NCBI GenBank assembly: GCA_026129465.1
Contig: JAHCIA010000001.1
Coordinates: 1,373,964 to 1,437,963, forward strand
Source of the DNA: Flavobacteriales bacterium
Lineage (GTDB): Bacteria > Bacteroidota > Bacteroidia > Flavobacteriales_F > PHOS-HE28
Reading direction: 5' to 3'
DNA: 64,000 bases
Each line of letters begins with the position of its first letter. Positions within the stretch are counted from its first letter, which is position 1. Under the pieces are notes generated by a model. It had not been told where the DNA came from and did no database searches. It saw nothing but the letters and a program-made list of their open reading frames with translations. Of this stretch, positions 35,281 to 43,444 are shown in pieces. The position numbers were made by a program, and so were the translations under genes.

Positions 35281-37170
35281 TCAAAAATCCACAGGCGTCC
35301 CACCCTCCTTCCAGGCGAGGAGTTCATCCAGTGTGCGCACGGATACGCTGTGATAGCCTGGCCGCGCCACGCGGTAGATCTCGCGTGCTTTGATCCTGCC
35401 CTTCTCGGTGGCGACCAAGCGGGTGTACAGCGGCACCAGGAATTTGCGCCGGCCCACGGAGGTGAGGAATTCGGCCAATCGCGCTGCGCTGGGAGCGTAG
35501 TCGTTGGCGATCCCCAACTCCAGCCAAGCGGCCAGGATCTCCGAGTTCCCGGTTCCAGTAAGCTCGAAGGCCTTGTCCAGTTCGGCCATGCGTGGCGCGC
35601 CCAGATCACGTGGAAGACCACGCAGGAAGTGCAACCATTCCTGGGTCGTCCAGGCACTGGTCGCCAGTTCGCCGGCGGAACGCCCCTTCAACCAGGCATC
35701 ACGCTCGGCATCCACCTTTTCGAATCGGTCCGATACAGGCACCACCTCGTCCGCGGGCACGCCCTCACCGTCCACCCATTCGGCGATGTCGATATCGATC
35801 CCCAGGGGGATGATCAACTCGCTCCTCAGCAGTTCCAGAAAGCGGTCTGTGGTCATGCTTTGGAAGGCGTGTTCCTCGAAGTAGCCGCGGAGGAAGGCAT
35901 CGAACTTCTCGCGGCCGGCCTTCTCTTCCAACAGCCGGAGAAAAGCGTAGCCCTTCTCATACGCGATGTCCGTGACACCGTCGTCCGGGTCGCGGCCCGA
36001 GAGATCCAGCCGCAACCGGGTATCGGCGGCCAGGCCCTCCGCGTTGAGTTTTTCCACGGTGCGGTGCAGGTCCTGGTGGCCCAGCAAATGGTGCATGCGC
36101 GCATAGTCCGGGCCATAGATGGCTTCACAGATGCGGTTCTCGAAGTAGACGGTGAAGCCCTCGTTCAACCAGAAGTCGTTCCAGGTGGCGTTGGTCACCA
36201 GGTTGCCGCTCCAGCTATGGGCCATCTCATGGGCGATGAGCGCCGTGAGGCTCCGGTCACCCGCGATGATCGTGGGTGTGGCGAAGGTGAGCCGCGGATT
36301 CTCCATACCGCCGAAGGGGAAGCTGGGCGGCAACACCAGCACATCGTACCGCTCCCAGCGATACGGGCCGTAGAGTTCCTCCGCCGCGACGAGCATCGGC
36401 TCCGTGTCGGCGAACTCCCAAGCCGCCTTCTCCAGCAGTTCGGGCTCGGCATAGACGCCAGAGCGATCGCCCAGCGGTGCGAAAGCAAGGTCACCAATGG
36501 CCAGGGCCATGAGGTAGGCCGGTATGGGCTGGTCCATCCTGAAGGTGTAGCGACCATCGGCGCGCTTCTCCTGGGGATTCGTGGCGCTCATCAGCGCGAT
36601 GGTGCCGGCCGGTGCCTGAACGGTTGCGGTATACGTGAACCGGATACCCGGGCTGTCCTGCACGGGGATCCAGGAGCGGGTGAGGATCGCCTGGCCCTGC
36701 GTGAACAGGAAAGGGTGGCGCTTGCCGAGGGTCTGCTCCTTGGACAACCACTGCAGTGCGCGCGCATCGGGTCCGGTGCGGTATCGAATGGTGATCCTGT
36801 CGGTACCCGTGGGCAGTTGGACCGTGAGGGGGCGCCCCATGAAGGTGCTGTCGCCAAGCGCATGGCGGAGCGGCGTACCGTCGGGGCGCTCCACCGCCGC
36901 GATCTCGAGACCATCCGTATCGAAGATGATGCGGTCCGCCCCATTTGACCGGATGTCATACGTGGCGCTGCCCTCGATCCGGTGGGCCTCCAGATCAGCA
37001 CGGATGTCCAGTTCCAAGTGGGTGATCACCGCCTCGGACGGGCGGGCGTGGCTGTGGGGGTCCATGACGTAGGTGATGTCCGGCCCGCGCTCGGTTCGTT
37101 GGTCGTCCGCGGTACAGGCGACCAGCAGTGAAGCGAAAGCCAGCAGGGGAATGGAGGTGGATCTGTCCAT
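35281..37170 (-). CDS. M1-family metallo-aminopeptidase lipoprotein (LTA4-hydrolase-like)
   Basis: A 629-residue exported zinc peptidase. A lipobox-like L-L-V-A-C ends the signal peptide. The exopeptidase motif is G-G-M-E-N-P. The zinc site is H314-E-M-A-H318 with E337 18 residues later (HEXXH-X18-E). The C-terminus matches the leukotriene-A4-hydrolase helical domain (F-L-R-G-L-P, then R-K-F-L-V-P-L-Y). It removes N-terminal residues from peptides, presumably in the periplasm or on the surface. The ATG at 37170 begins the signal peptide. An upstream extension of the frame enters the terminator and tRNA and is rejected. Confidence 0.95.
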   Translation of the reverse strand: MDRSTSIPLLAFASLLVACTADDQRTERGPDITYVMDPHSHARPSEAVITHLELDIRADLEAHRIEGSATYDIRSNGADRIIFDTDGLEIAAVERPDGTPLRHALGDSTFMGRPLTVQLPTGTDRITIRYRTGPDARALQWLSKEQTLGKRHPFLFTQGQAILTRSWIPVQDSPGIRFTYTATVQAPAGTIALMSATNPQEKRADGRYTFRMDQPIPAYLMALAIGDLAFAPLGDRSGVYAEPELLEKAAWEFADTEPMLVAAEELYGPYRWERYDVLVLPPSFPFGGMENPRLTFATPTIIAGDRSLTALIAHEMAHSWSGNLVTNATWNDFWLNEGFTVYFENRICEAIYGPDYARMHHLLGHQDLHRTVEKLNAEGLAADTRLRLDLSGRDPDDGVTDIAYEKGYAFLRLLEEKAGREKFDAFLRGYFEEHAFQSMTTDRFLELLRSELIIPLGIDIDIAEWVDGEGVPADEVVPVSDRFEKVDAERDAWLKGRSAGELATSAWTTQEWLHFLRGLPRDLGAPRMAELDKAFELTGTGNSEILAAWLELGIANDYAPSAARLAEFLTSVGRRKFLVPLYTRLVATEKGRIKAREIYRVARPGYHSVSVRTLDELLAWKEGGTPVDF

Positions 37171-37220
37171 GTGGGAGGCGGCGCGAAGGTATCCTTGCGG
37201 TTCCAGCGTGGGGGAAATGC

Positions 37221-37246
37221 GGGAGGCCGCCTTTCGGCGGCCTCCC
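37221..37246 (-). terminator. Strong hairpin between tRNA-Pro and the aminopeptidase gene
   Basis: GGGAGGCCGCC pairs perfectly with GGCGGCCTCCC around a TTTC loop. On the minus strand it follows the tRNA by 8 nt and is followed by only a short T run (GCATTT). It is probably a terminator for the tRNA transcript. Confidence 0.65.
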
Positions 37247-37254
37247 TTGACCAG

Positions 37255-37328
37255 TCGGGGTGACTGGATTCGAACCAGCGACCACTTGCACCCCATGCAA
37301 GTGCGCTACCGGGCTGCGCTACACCCCG
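37255..37328 (-). tRNA. tRNA-Pro(GGG), CCA not encoded
   Basis: The 74-nt minus-strand cloverleaf has acceptor CGGGGTG pairing with CACCCCG. D arm TAGCGCAGCCCGGTAGCG is the usual Pro form. The anticodon stem is CTTGC/GCAAG and its loop ATGGGGT gives anticodon GGG. The T arm is GCTGG-TTCGAAT-CCAGT with one mismatched pair. The 3' discriminator A is followed by CTG, not CCA. Confidence 0.95.
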
Positions 37329-37379
37329 AGGGGGCGCAAATGTAGCCGATCATGGCGGACCAAAGGTTCGTGCGCATGC

Positions 37380-37865
37380 TCAACGCATCTTGGCTTCGAT
37401 CACCTCGGTGAGCGGTGCGGCATTCTCGTGCAAGCGATCGAGCAACATGCGGCCATTGGAGGCGTGGAACCGGATGCCACCGGCGTATTGCGCGTCGGTG
37501 CCCGGGGCAAGCCCTTCGGCGGGTTCCAGCATCACGTCGAAACGCACTGCACGCGCGGGGGAATGGCGGGTGTCCACGAGTACCACCTTGGTCCGGCAAC
37601 CCGGCTTGTGGAAGCAGAGCAGGTGTGTTCCCTTCTGGTCCAGGGAAACCCGGAATCTGTCGCCCGTGCGGACCTTCATCGGGGTCACGGTGCCATCCGG
37701 CGCGATGAGCTCGATGGACGGCCTGGAGATCACCTCCACGGGCAACAGCAGCTCACCATGCACGATGATGGGCTGTGCCGATGCGGCGAGAGCGAAGAGC
37801 ATGATGATGATGTAGATCAGGGCTGCCAGGAAGGTGGCGGGAAGGTGTTTGAAGAGGGTTCTCAT
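37380..37865 (-). CDS. Exported protein of unknown function under the AATACC-N8-GGTATT operator
   Basis: A 161-residue protein. A long hydrophobic signal (MRTLFKHLPATFLAALIYIIIMLFALAASAQ) precedes an approximately 110-residue beta-rich domain with V-H-G-E-L-L-L-P, G-D-R-F-R-V-S-L and H-L-L-C-F-H-K-P-G-C. The C-terminus is helical. I do not recognise the family. The layout resembles small carboxypeptidase-regulatory or Ig-like domains. It begins MRT, like the exported protein at 42718-43227. Both have the same promoter layout, so they are probably outputs of one regulator. The ATG at 37865 is set by the signal peptide. Confidence 0.75.
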   Translation of the reverse strand: MRTLFKHLPATFLAALIYIIIMLFALAASAQPIIVHGELLLPVEVISRPSIELIAPDGTVTPMKVRTGDRFRVSLDQKGTHLLCFHKPGCRTKVVLVDTRHSPARAVRFDVMLEPAEGLAPGTDAQYAGGIRFHASNGRMLLDRLHENAAPLTEVIEAKMR

Positions 37866-37896
37866 GGCTTGTGGGGTTTCAGGTTCGTGATGGACC

Positions 37897-37945
37897 CAAA
37901 AGTCCCCGCGCCGCCAGGCCATGGAAATACCCGGCTTCTGGTATT
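37897..37945 (-). promoter_or_regulatory. Operator AATACC-N8-GGTATT (37926-37945) with -7 box GACTTTTG (37904-37897)
   Basis: A perfect 6+6 inverted repeat, extendable to 7+7 (AAATACC/GGTATTT), with an 8-nt spacer. Its centre (37935.5) lies 38.5 bp upstream of the last base of a -7 box whose first T is replaced by G. It lies 70 bp ahead of the ATG at 37865. The geometry is identical to three other sites in this locus. Confidence 0.8.
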
Positions 37946-37997
37946 TGGCGAGGTTTCCAGCGGCGATCCCGCGGCTTTCTACCGGATACCGGGTAGG

Positions 37998-40040
37998 TCA
38001 GCGCGCGAGCTGGAACTCCACCACCACGGTGGTGCCCCTGCCAGGCGTGGAGTCGATGCTCACCTCACCGCCGAGTGCCGCCGCGCGCGACCGCACGTTG
38101 GCCAGGCCCATGCCATCGTCTTCGGATCGGACCTTGGCCGGGTCGAAGCCCGCGCCATTGTCGGCCACGATGATGGTGAGTTTGGCTGGGGCTCGCGTGA
38201 GTGAGATGCTCAATTCCGTGGGCTTGCCGTGCCGCAGCGCATTGCTGACCAATTCCTGCACCACGCCGTAGGCGGCCACCTCCACACGGCGGTCCATGCG
38301 GCGCTCCAGGCCGAACATGATGAGTTCCACTTCGAGGCGGCCCTTCACGGCGATGCTGTCGCGCAGGTCGCCCAGCGCATCCACCAAGCCGAACTCGGCG
38401 AGCTTGCCCCGCACCATGTCGTGGCTGATGCGGCGCACGGTGCCCACGGCGTCGTCCAACAGGCCCATCATCCGGCCATAGCTCTGGCGCTGTTCGATAC
38501 GAAGACCCGCCACGACCTCCTCCAGGGCGCTGAACTGGATCTTCATGGCGCTGAGCATGCTGCCCAGGTGGTCGTGCAACTCACGGGCTATTCGTTCCCT
38601 TTCCTGCTCCTGCCCGGCTGCCACGGCCCCCAACAAACGCAACTCCTGGGTACGCAGCACCTCCTCGATACGCTTCTCCGTGAGTTCCTTTTCCTGCAAG
38701 GCCAGGCGCTGCCGGTGGCGCAGGTTTCGATAGCCCATCAGTCCCGCCACAAGCACGAACAGCAGTGTGCCGACAAGCAGGTTCCGCTGCAAGGACCGGT
38801 TCTCGCGCATCACGCGCTCCTTGACCACCAGCATGCGCTGCTCGTTCAGGAGTCGTTCCTTCTTCTCGGTCTCATGGCGTACCTCCAGCACGGCCATGCG
38901 ATCGGCGAATCGTCGCTGGTTGAGCGTGTCGTTCTTCGCGGCGTATTCCTCAATTGCCATCGCCTTTCCCTGGTGGTCACCCATCTCGCCCAGCCATCCG
39001 GCGAGCTTCCGCAGGATCTGCACCTGCCGGTCGAGGCGCCCGAGCTCCTTGGCCAGTACGAGCGACTCCTGCAGATCGCGCAGCGCCTCTTCCTGTCGGC
39101 GCAAGGCCCAAAGGCTGGTGGACCTCATCTGCATGGCGGTCATGCGCCCGGCCCTGTCCTCATTGGCCTCGGCGATCCGAAAGGCCTCATTGAAGCTGGC
39201 CAGGGCGGCCTTGTGCTCCATGCCCCTGGCTTGGGCCAGACCCATGTTATTGAGCAACTGGCCGCGCAACCCGGGGCGGTCGGGTCCAAGGGTGCGCAGC
39301 ATGTTGTCATACAGTTGGATGGCCTCCTCCTGCCGACCCAGCATGTAGGCGGTCGCACCCAGATTGTTGGCGGCACTACCCGCCACTGCGCCGAATCCCA
39401 GTGCCGTGGAACGGGCAAGTACATCCTGGTAATGGTCCCATGCCTCGGCGTAGCGCTGCTGCTCGAAACAAAGGTTGCCCCGGTTGATCAGAACGTTGCA
39501 CAGGCCGGCCTCATAGCCCAGGCTGTCGGCCAGCCGTTCCGCTGTGGTAAGTGCCTCCAGCGCACCGCTGTAGTCCGTCCTTTTGCGCAACACTTCGGAC
39601 AATACGGTGTAGGAGTCGGCCAGGTCGTCCGATCGACCGGCCAGCTTGAGTTCATCGATCGCCGCCCGGATCTCGCGTTCGGCCTGCTCCTGGTCGCCCA
39701 CCTGCTTGAATATGACAGCGCGGGTGCGGAGCCTTGCACCCTGGAGCACCCTTTCAGTGAATACCCCCGCGCTGTCGCATTCCTCCAATTTGCCAATGGC
39801 CAGGGCGTAGCGGTCGTTGCGGAAGGCATGGCCGGACTCCGACAGGCAGCGGATCGCCATGGCCCAGGTCTCCTTGAGCGGTTCGAGCTCGCGGGAAAGG
39901 GCGGCGAGTGGCGCGGGATCGCCATCGCGCCAGGCCGCACGGTAGCGATCGTACCATGGCTCCCAAGGTGGCTGCGCCACCAAAGGCAGGCCGATGAGCA
40001 GCATGACCAGTACCGGCCCGATCCGCGGCAACGGTGTCAT
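37998..40040 (-). CDS. TPR sensor histidine kinase (HisKA_3), paralogue 1
   Basis: A 680-residue kinase. Signal peptide (MTPLPRIGPVLVMLLIGLPLVAQ). A periplasmic region of TPR-like repeats spans about 40-370 (N-R-G-N-L-C-F-E-Q-Q-R-Y-A-E-A-W-D-H-Y, N-N-L-G-A-T-A-Y-M-L-G-R). Then a coiled coil (EKKERLLNEQRM), one membrane helix near 420-440, and a HisKA_3 box ERIARELHDHLGS with phospho-acceptor H489. The ATPase has N-box QELVSNALRHG and DNGAGFD. Its start overlaps the stop of the HEXXH lipoprotein gene by 4 nt. It is a close paralogue of the kinase at 43445-45529 and should feed the NarL regulator at 41991 or its paralogue. Confidence 0.92.
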   Translation of the reverse strand: MTPLPRIGPVLVMLLIGLPLVAQPPWEPWYDRYRAAWRDGDPAPLAALSRELEPLKETWAMAIRCLSESGHAFRNDRYALAIGKLEECDSAGVFTERVLQGARLRTRAVIFKQVGDQEQAEREIRAAIDELKLAGRSDDLADSYTVLSEVLRKRTDYSGALEALTTAERLADSLGYEAGLCNVLINRGNLCFEQQRYAEAWDHYQDVLARSTALGFGAVAGSAANNLGATAYMLGRQEEAIQLYDNMLRTLGPDRPGLRGQLLNNMGLAQARGMEHKAALASFNEAFRIAEANEDRAGRMTAMQMRSTSLWALRRQEEALRDLQESLVLAKELGRLDRQVQILRKLAGWLGEMGDHQGKAMAIEEYAAKNDTLNQRRFADRMAVLEVRHETEKKERLLNEQRMLVVKERVMRENRSLQRNLLVGTLLFVLVAGLMGYRNLRHRQRLALQEKELTEKRIEEVLRTQELRLLGAVAAGQEQERERIARELHDHLGSMLSAMKIQFSALEEVVAGLRIEQRQSYGRMMGLLDDAVGTVRRISHDMVRGKLAEFGLVDALGDLRDSIAVKGRLEVELIMFGLERRMDRRVEVAAYGVVQELVSNALRHGKPTELSISLTRAPAKLTIIVADNGAGFDPAKVRSEDDGMGLANVRSRAAALGGEVSIDSTPGRGTTVVVEFQLAR

Positions 40041-41365
40041 TGATCCTTAGAGCTTGGTTTGGCCCGCAGGTGCTTCTCCAAGCGGGTGAGCATCCTGGAC
40101 CATTCACCCTCCACACGCCTGAGGTCCTTCAGCAGGGCCGGCGGAAAACAGGAAGAGGACAAAGGCATGCAAAGGCATGGCGCCAATACGCACATCGCCG
40201 CCACGCGCTGATCGAACCTGTGATCGGTCCTGAACCACAGGCCAGGAACGGATCCGGCCACCGGCATCGGCACCGGCATCGGCACCTTGCGCGGACAGTC
40301 GCCACAATGGACATCACGCGCTGGGTCTGGAACCACCACCCCATCCGGCCGCCAGCAGTCGTTGGCGGTTAGGTAGGTCCGGGTGAATGTGGCCAGGACC
40401 GTGAGGTCCATGTCGGTCCCCACATCGGCCACGGCCCCGATCAAACCCAGCCTGCAGGCCAGTTTCGGATAAGAACCGATGCAGTGGTCCCCACCGCTCA
40501 CCGTAGCGAGTTCCACGCTCGCCGAAGGATACACTGCCCGGTAGTACTTGTCCAGTTGCTCCAATAGCTTGGTCACCGCTTCACCCATGCCTTCACCGTA
40601 CACCGCGTTGAAGCCAGCCTCGATCGCCCAGGCATCCGCGTTGGCCTCGCAATCCTCGAACCCGGTCTCCGCTCCGGCCACGGCATGTCCGATCTCATGC
40701 AGCAACATGAACATGATCAACTCCTCTCCCACCGCAGGATGCCGCAGGAATGACGACGGCACTTTGATGTGGGGGCATGTGCCCGTTGGAGCGCCCGCAG
40801 CGCAATAGGAACCTTGTATCCAGGGGAAAGCGATCTCGCACTCCGTCGCGTTCGGGAAGAACTCCACGAAGGCGGACAGGATGGAGGCCGGACGGGTATA
40901 GCCGGACCTCGCGATCTTCTCCAACACACCATCCAGACGTTCGTCCGAAGGGCATCCAAAGGTGCCGCAACGCACAATGCCCCCCAGGTCCACCAGATCG
41001 CGGTCCGGGCAACGGCCATCGTCCGTGCTTATTGGCGAACGCGGCCCCGCATGTACGGCGGTATCCCCGACACGCTGAAAAAAGGCTTGGATATTCCTCG
41101 CGTAGCGATGGGCCCTTTGCTCCCGCGCCAGCCGGACCTCCTTCACGTTCTTGTCCACCAAAGCCTCGCAGGTGCAATAGCAGGTACTTCCCTGGGCCGT
41201 GCGGAAATACACGCGCGCATCGAAGGGCAGCACCTCCTGGCACACGCGCTCCACCCGGGCACGCAGGCCGGGCCCATCCGGGCAGGGACCTGCTGCTTGG
41301 GAAGCACATCCCTGGGCGATGAGCATGAAGCCCACGGCCACACCTGATGACAGGCGGCGAGGCAT
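40037..41365 (-). CDS. Cys-rich lipoprotein with HEXXH zinc-peptidase motif, coupled to the kinase gene
   Basis: A 442-residue exported protein with a lipobox-like L-I-A-Q-G-C. It is rich in Cys (over 20) and ends in a basic helix. L-L-H223-E-I-G-H227-A-V-A-G followed by C-E-A-N-A-D-A-W-A looks like a gluzincin zinc site, the second Glu being the likely third ligand. I do not recognise the family. The stop codon overlaps the start of the TPR kinase (ATGA), so the two products are made together. It could process or sense an extracellular signal for the kinase, which is inference. There is no counterpart in the second kinase module. Two Pro-Met repeats (P-M-P-V-P-M-P-V) precede the last domain. 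Confidence 0.75.
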   Translation of the reverse strand: MPRRLSSGVAVGFMLIAQGCASQAAGPCPDGPGLRARVERVCQEVLPFDARVYFRTAQGSTCYCTCEALVDKNVKEVRLAREQRAHRYARNIQAFFQRVGDTAVHAGPRSPISTDDGRCPDRDLVDLGGIVRCGTFGCPSDERLDGVLEKIARSGYTRPASILSAFVEFFPNATECEIAFPWIQGSYCAAGAPTGTCPHIKVPSSFLRHPAVGEELIMFMLLHEIGHAVAGAETGFEDCEANADAWAIEAGFNAVYGEGMGEAVTKLLEQLDKYYRAVYPSASVELATVSGGDHCIGSYPKLACRLGLIGAVADVGTDMDLTVLATFTRTYLTANDCWRPDGVVVPDPARDVHCGDCPRKVPMPVPMPVAGSVPGLWFRTDHRFDQRVAAMCVLAPCLCMPLSSSCFPPALLKDLRRVEGEWSRMLTRLEKHLRAKPSSKDQ

Positions 41366-41369
41366 CCGC

Positions 41370-41906
41370 TTATTTCTTCTTGGCCGTCTTACGTGCCGGG
41401 CGCGCCTTCGCGCCCCCAGTCTTGGCGGCCTTCTTCACCGCCTTCCTGGATCCGGCCGCTGCGGCCTTCTTCCGTCCGATCAGCCCGGTGACCAGCTTCT
41501 TGAGATCCGCTGCCGTAAGGCGCTTCCGGGTCTTCACTTTCACACTGCCGATGTACTTGGCCCCGACCCGGGGCACAGCAACGGTGGCGCCAGGACCACC
41601 ACCTGCGCCATCGAGGATGACCGGAATGTCATGCGTGGGGATGTTGGTGGCACTGATGAATGCATTGATCGTAACGGTCCTTGGCGCATTGCCGGTGAAA
41701 GTAAAGCACAGTTCCCATAAGTCCACCTCAGGTCCTCGTGTGCCGGCCTGGTAGTACAGGTCGCATACGTTGTTCGTGCCACTTCGCAGCACGCCCTTCA
41801 TGTTGGAGGTATTGCGCGGCTTGAAGTTGGCCGGGCATTCAACGACGCCGATGTACTTGGCACCCGAGATGGGCGGTTCGATGGTGGTGATCTTCCAAGC
41901 GGCCAT
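41370..41906 (-). CDS. Small PPISG-family protein with histone-H1-like Lys/Ala tail, paralogue 1
   Basis: A 178-residue protein without signal peptide. Residues 1-100 are a beta-rich domain starting M-A-A-W-K-I-T-T-I-E-P-P-I-S-G-A-K-Y and ending P-V-I-L-D-G-A. It aligns end to end with the 99-residue protein at 45550-45849. A partial echo (V-G-A-K-Y-I-G-S-V-K) recurs near residue 115. The tail, about 140-178, is Lys/Ala-rich (KKAAAAGSRKAVKKAAKTGG), like bacterial histone-H1-type tails. No known family is recognised. The start at 41906 matches the paralogue. It lies between the NarL regulator gene (84-nt gap) and the HEXXH lipoprotein gene (4-nt gap), in one apparent operon. Confidence 0.78.
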   Translation of the reverse strand: MAAWKITTIEPPISGAKYIGVVECPANFKPRNTSNMKGVLRSGTNNVCDLYYQAGTRGPEVDLWELCFTFTGNAPRTVTINAFISATNIPTHDIPVILDGAGGGPGATVAVPRVGAKYIGSVKVKTRKRLTAADLKKLVTGLIGRKKAAAAGSRKAVKKAAKTGGAKARPARKTAKKK

Positions 41907-41990
41907 GGTGTTGGGGGGTTTGGGGGTTGATCTTGGGAACTCCGTCTTCTCCTGGTCCATTGGCTGGCGCCATTGGAAGCAGGCTTCTTG

Positions 41991-42641
41991 TCACACATTC
42001 CAGCCGCGCTCCATGGCGTACTTCACCAGGCCGGCGGTGTTGCGGATATCGAGTTTGTGGAGGATGTTCTTGCGATGGGTCTCCACCGTTTGCGGACTGA
42101 TGAAGAGGTGTTCGGCGATCTCTTGCGTGGTGTGTTCCGAACAGATCAGGCGGATGATCTCCTTCTCGCGCTTGGTGATGTGCTGGTAGGCCTGCTCCCC
42201 GTCGCGGTCTTTGAAACGGTCGGCCTCCTCCCAGGCTTCCTGCACCTCGCGCCCCAGGTAGCGCAGCCCGGCGGCCACGCGGCGCAGCGCCTCCACCAGT
42301 TCATCCTTGCTGGTGTTCTTCAGCACGTAGCCGCTTGCGCCGGCATCGAGCAATTCATGGATGAACTCCTTGTTGTTGTACATGCTCAGCACCAGCACGC
42401 GGCTGCCCTTGCAACTCTTCAACACCGCGCGTGTGGCCTCGATGCCGTCCATCTCGGGCATGCTGATGTCCATCAGAACGATCGCGGGCTTCAACCGCTT
42501 GGCCTCCTCCACCGCCTGGTGCCCATTGCTGGCGCGGCCCACAACCTTGAAATCCTCCTGGTCTACCAGTACGGCTTCCAGCCCATCGAGCATGATGGAC
42601 TGGTCGTCCACGAGCAGCAGTGAGACGGGTTCCTGGAGCAT
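41991..42641 (-). CDS. NarL/LuxR-family response regulator, paralogue 1 of the duplicated locus
   Basis: A 216-residue regulator. The receiver begins SLLLVDDQSIMLDGLEAVL, with D58 in VLMDISMPEMDG and K in YVLKNTS. The LuxR helix-turn-helix runs ITKREKEIIRLICSEHTTQEIAEHLFISPQTVETHRKNILHKL. It is about 60 percent identical by eye to the regulator at 45901-46545, including the identical start DDQSI and end K-Y-A-M-E-R-G-W. The ATG at 42641 is preferred because the -7 box at 42654-42647 lies just upstream. It carries its own operator and heads an operon through the kinase at 37998. Confidence 0.93.
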   Translation of the reverse strand: MLQEPVSLLLVDDQSIMLDGLEAVLVDQEDFKVVGRASNGHQAVEEAKRLKPAIVLMDISMPEMDGIEATRAVLKSCKGSRVLVLSMYNNKEFIHELLDAGASGYVLKNTSKDELVEALRRVAAGLRYLGREVQEAWEEADRFKDRDGEQAYQHITKREKEIIRLICSEHTTQEIAEHLFISPQTVETHRKNILHKLDIRNTAGLVKYAMERGWNV

Positions 42642-42646
42642 GATGG

Positions 42647-42695
42647 CAAAGGTGTTGGCGGCTTGCCGCACTGAAAATACCCGATCCCGGGTATT
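42647..42695 (-). promoter_or_regulatory. Operator AATACC-N8-GGTATT (42676-42695) with -7 box CACCTTTG (42654-42647)
   Basis: The inverted repeat arms extend to AATACCCG/CGGGTATT. The centre (42685.5) is 38.5 bp upstream of the final G of the -7 box, whose first T is C. The box ends 5 nt before the ATG at 42641, so the mRNA would be nearly leaderless and the operator centred near -43. Confidence 0.85.
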
Positions 42696-42717
42696 CTGCG
42701 GCCTTGAGCCTCATTTT

Positions 42718-43227
42718 TCATTCGCGGTCTCCCAACGTGCGTGCGCGAACGGCCACACCGACGAAGATCTCCAGATCGTCCCAAGCCAGTCCGGTATAGA
42801 CCCGCTCGGCCAGGCGTTCGCCATCCCATGAACCACGCTCCCAGACGCCCGCCTTGATGCCGTTCACATAGCGGCCACTGCTCTCCAACTGTCCGCTGGG
42901 GTGGTAGTAGCTGGCTTCACCGTGGGGCACGGCCAGGGCCTCGTCCAAGTATGTGCCTTGGTGGCGCAGGGTGCCTGAGGCGCTGATGACGCGTACCTGG
43001 AAGGTGCCGTCGTTCATGCGGTACACATCTCGGCGCAATGCGTTGGCGTGCCATGGGCAGATCGCGAAGCGCTCGTTCACCACTTCGGTGCGCACGGATG
43101 AGGCCTGGGCCAGGTCTTCGCCGGACCGGATCTCGTGGTCCAAGGGCCGGCCATCAGCGAGTTGTTGGGCGTTCAGGCCGCCATAGAGGGTCATGGCTGC
43201 CAGCAGGAAGGTGATGGAGGTTCTCAT
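42718..43227 (-). CDS. Exported MORN/YwqK-like repeat protein under the AATACC-N8-GGTATT operator
   Basis: A 169-residue protein with signal peptide MRTSITFLLAAMTLYGGLNAQ. Its centre has antitoxin-YwqK/MORN-like repeats: L-R-H-Q-G-T-Y-L-D, H-G-E-A-S-Y-Y-H-P-S-G-Q-L-E-S-S-G-R-Y-V-N-G-I-K-A-G-V-W-E. Such repeats form beta-hairpin arrays on many Bacteroidota envelope proteins, with no common function known. The C-terminus (V-A-V-R-A-R-T-L-G-D) is basic. It has the same operator as the adjacent regulators. The ATG at 43227 begins the signal. Confidence 0.8.
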   Translation of the reverse strand: MRTSITFLLAAMTLYGGLNAQQLADGRPLDHEIRSGEDLAQASSVRTEVVNERFAICPWHANALRRDVYRMNDGTFQVRVISASGTLRHQGTYLDEALAVPHGEASYYHPSGQLESSGRYVNGIKAGVWERGSWDGERLAERVYTGLAWDDLEIFVGVAVRARTLGDRE

Positions 43228-43269
43228 GGCAAAGGGTTCTTGGCGTTTCCGGCGTCGTTGCCGGTGATC

Positions 43270-43318
43270 CAAAAATGGCCGGTGCCTCCCCCCTCATCCA
43301 TACCCATTCTCGTGTATT
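43270..43318 (-). promoter_or_regulatory. Operator variant CATACC-N8-TGTATT (43299-43318) with -7 box CATTTTTG (43277-43270)
   Basis: Ten of twelve arm positions match AATACC-N8-GGTATT and the 8-nt spacer is kept. The centre (43308.5) is again 38.5 bp upstream of the end of a -7 box with C in place of the first T. The remainder of the 217-nt gap (43228-43444) shows no gene. Confidence 0.7.
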
Positions 43319-43444
43319 TCCATGCCGCGAACTGCCCACCTTGCCTTGTTCCTACCTGGAAACGGGCACTTCGGGAGAGGTGGGCTTGCCCGCGTATGGC
43401 ACCAGGCCTATTGACGCTACGATCATGTCCTGCCCTCATGGTCA

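Noticed and set aside
37981..37999. CTACCGG-ATA-CCGGGTAG hairpin at the end of the first TPR kinase as a fifth operator
   Set aside because: It resembles the operator only in GGTA and TACC. Spacing and arms differ and no promoter box follows. It may be a weak terminator.
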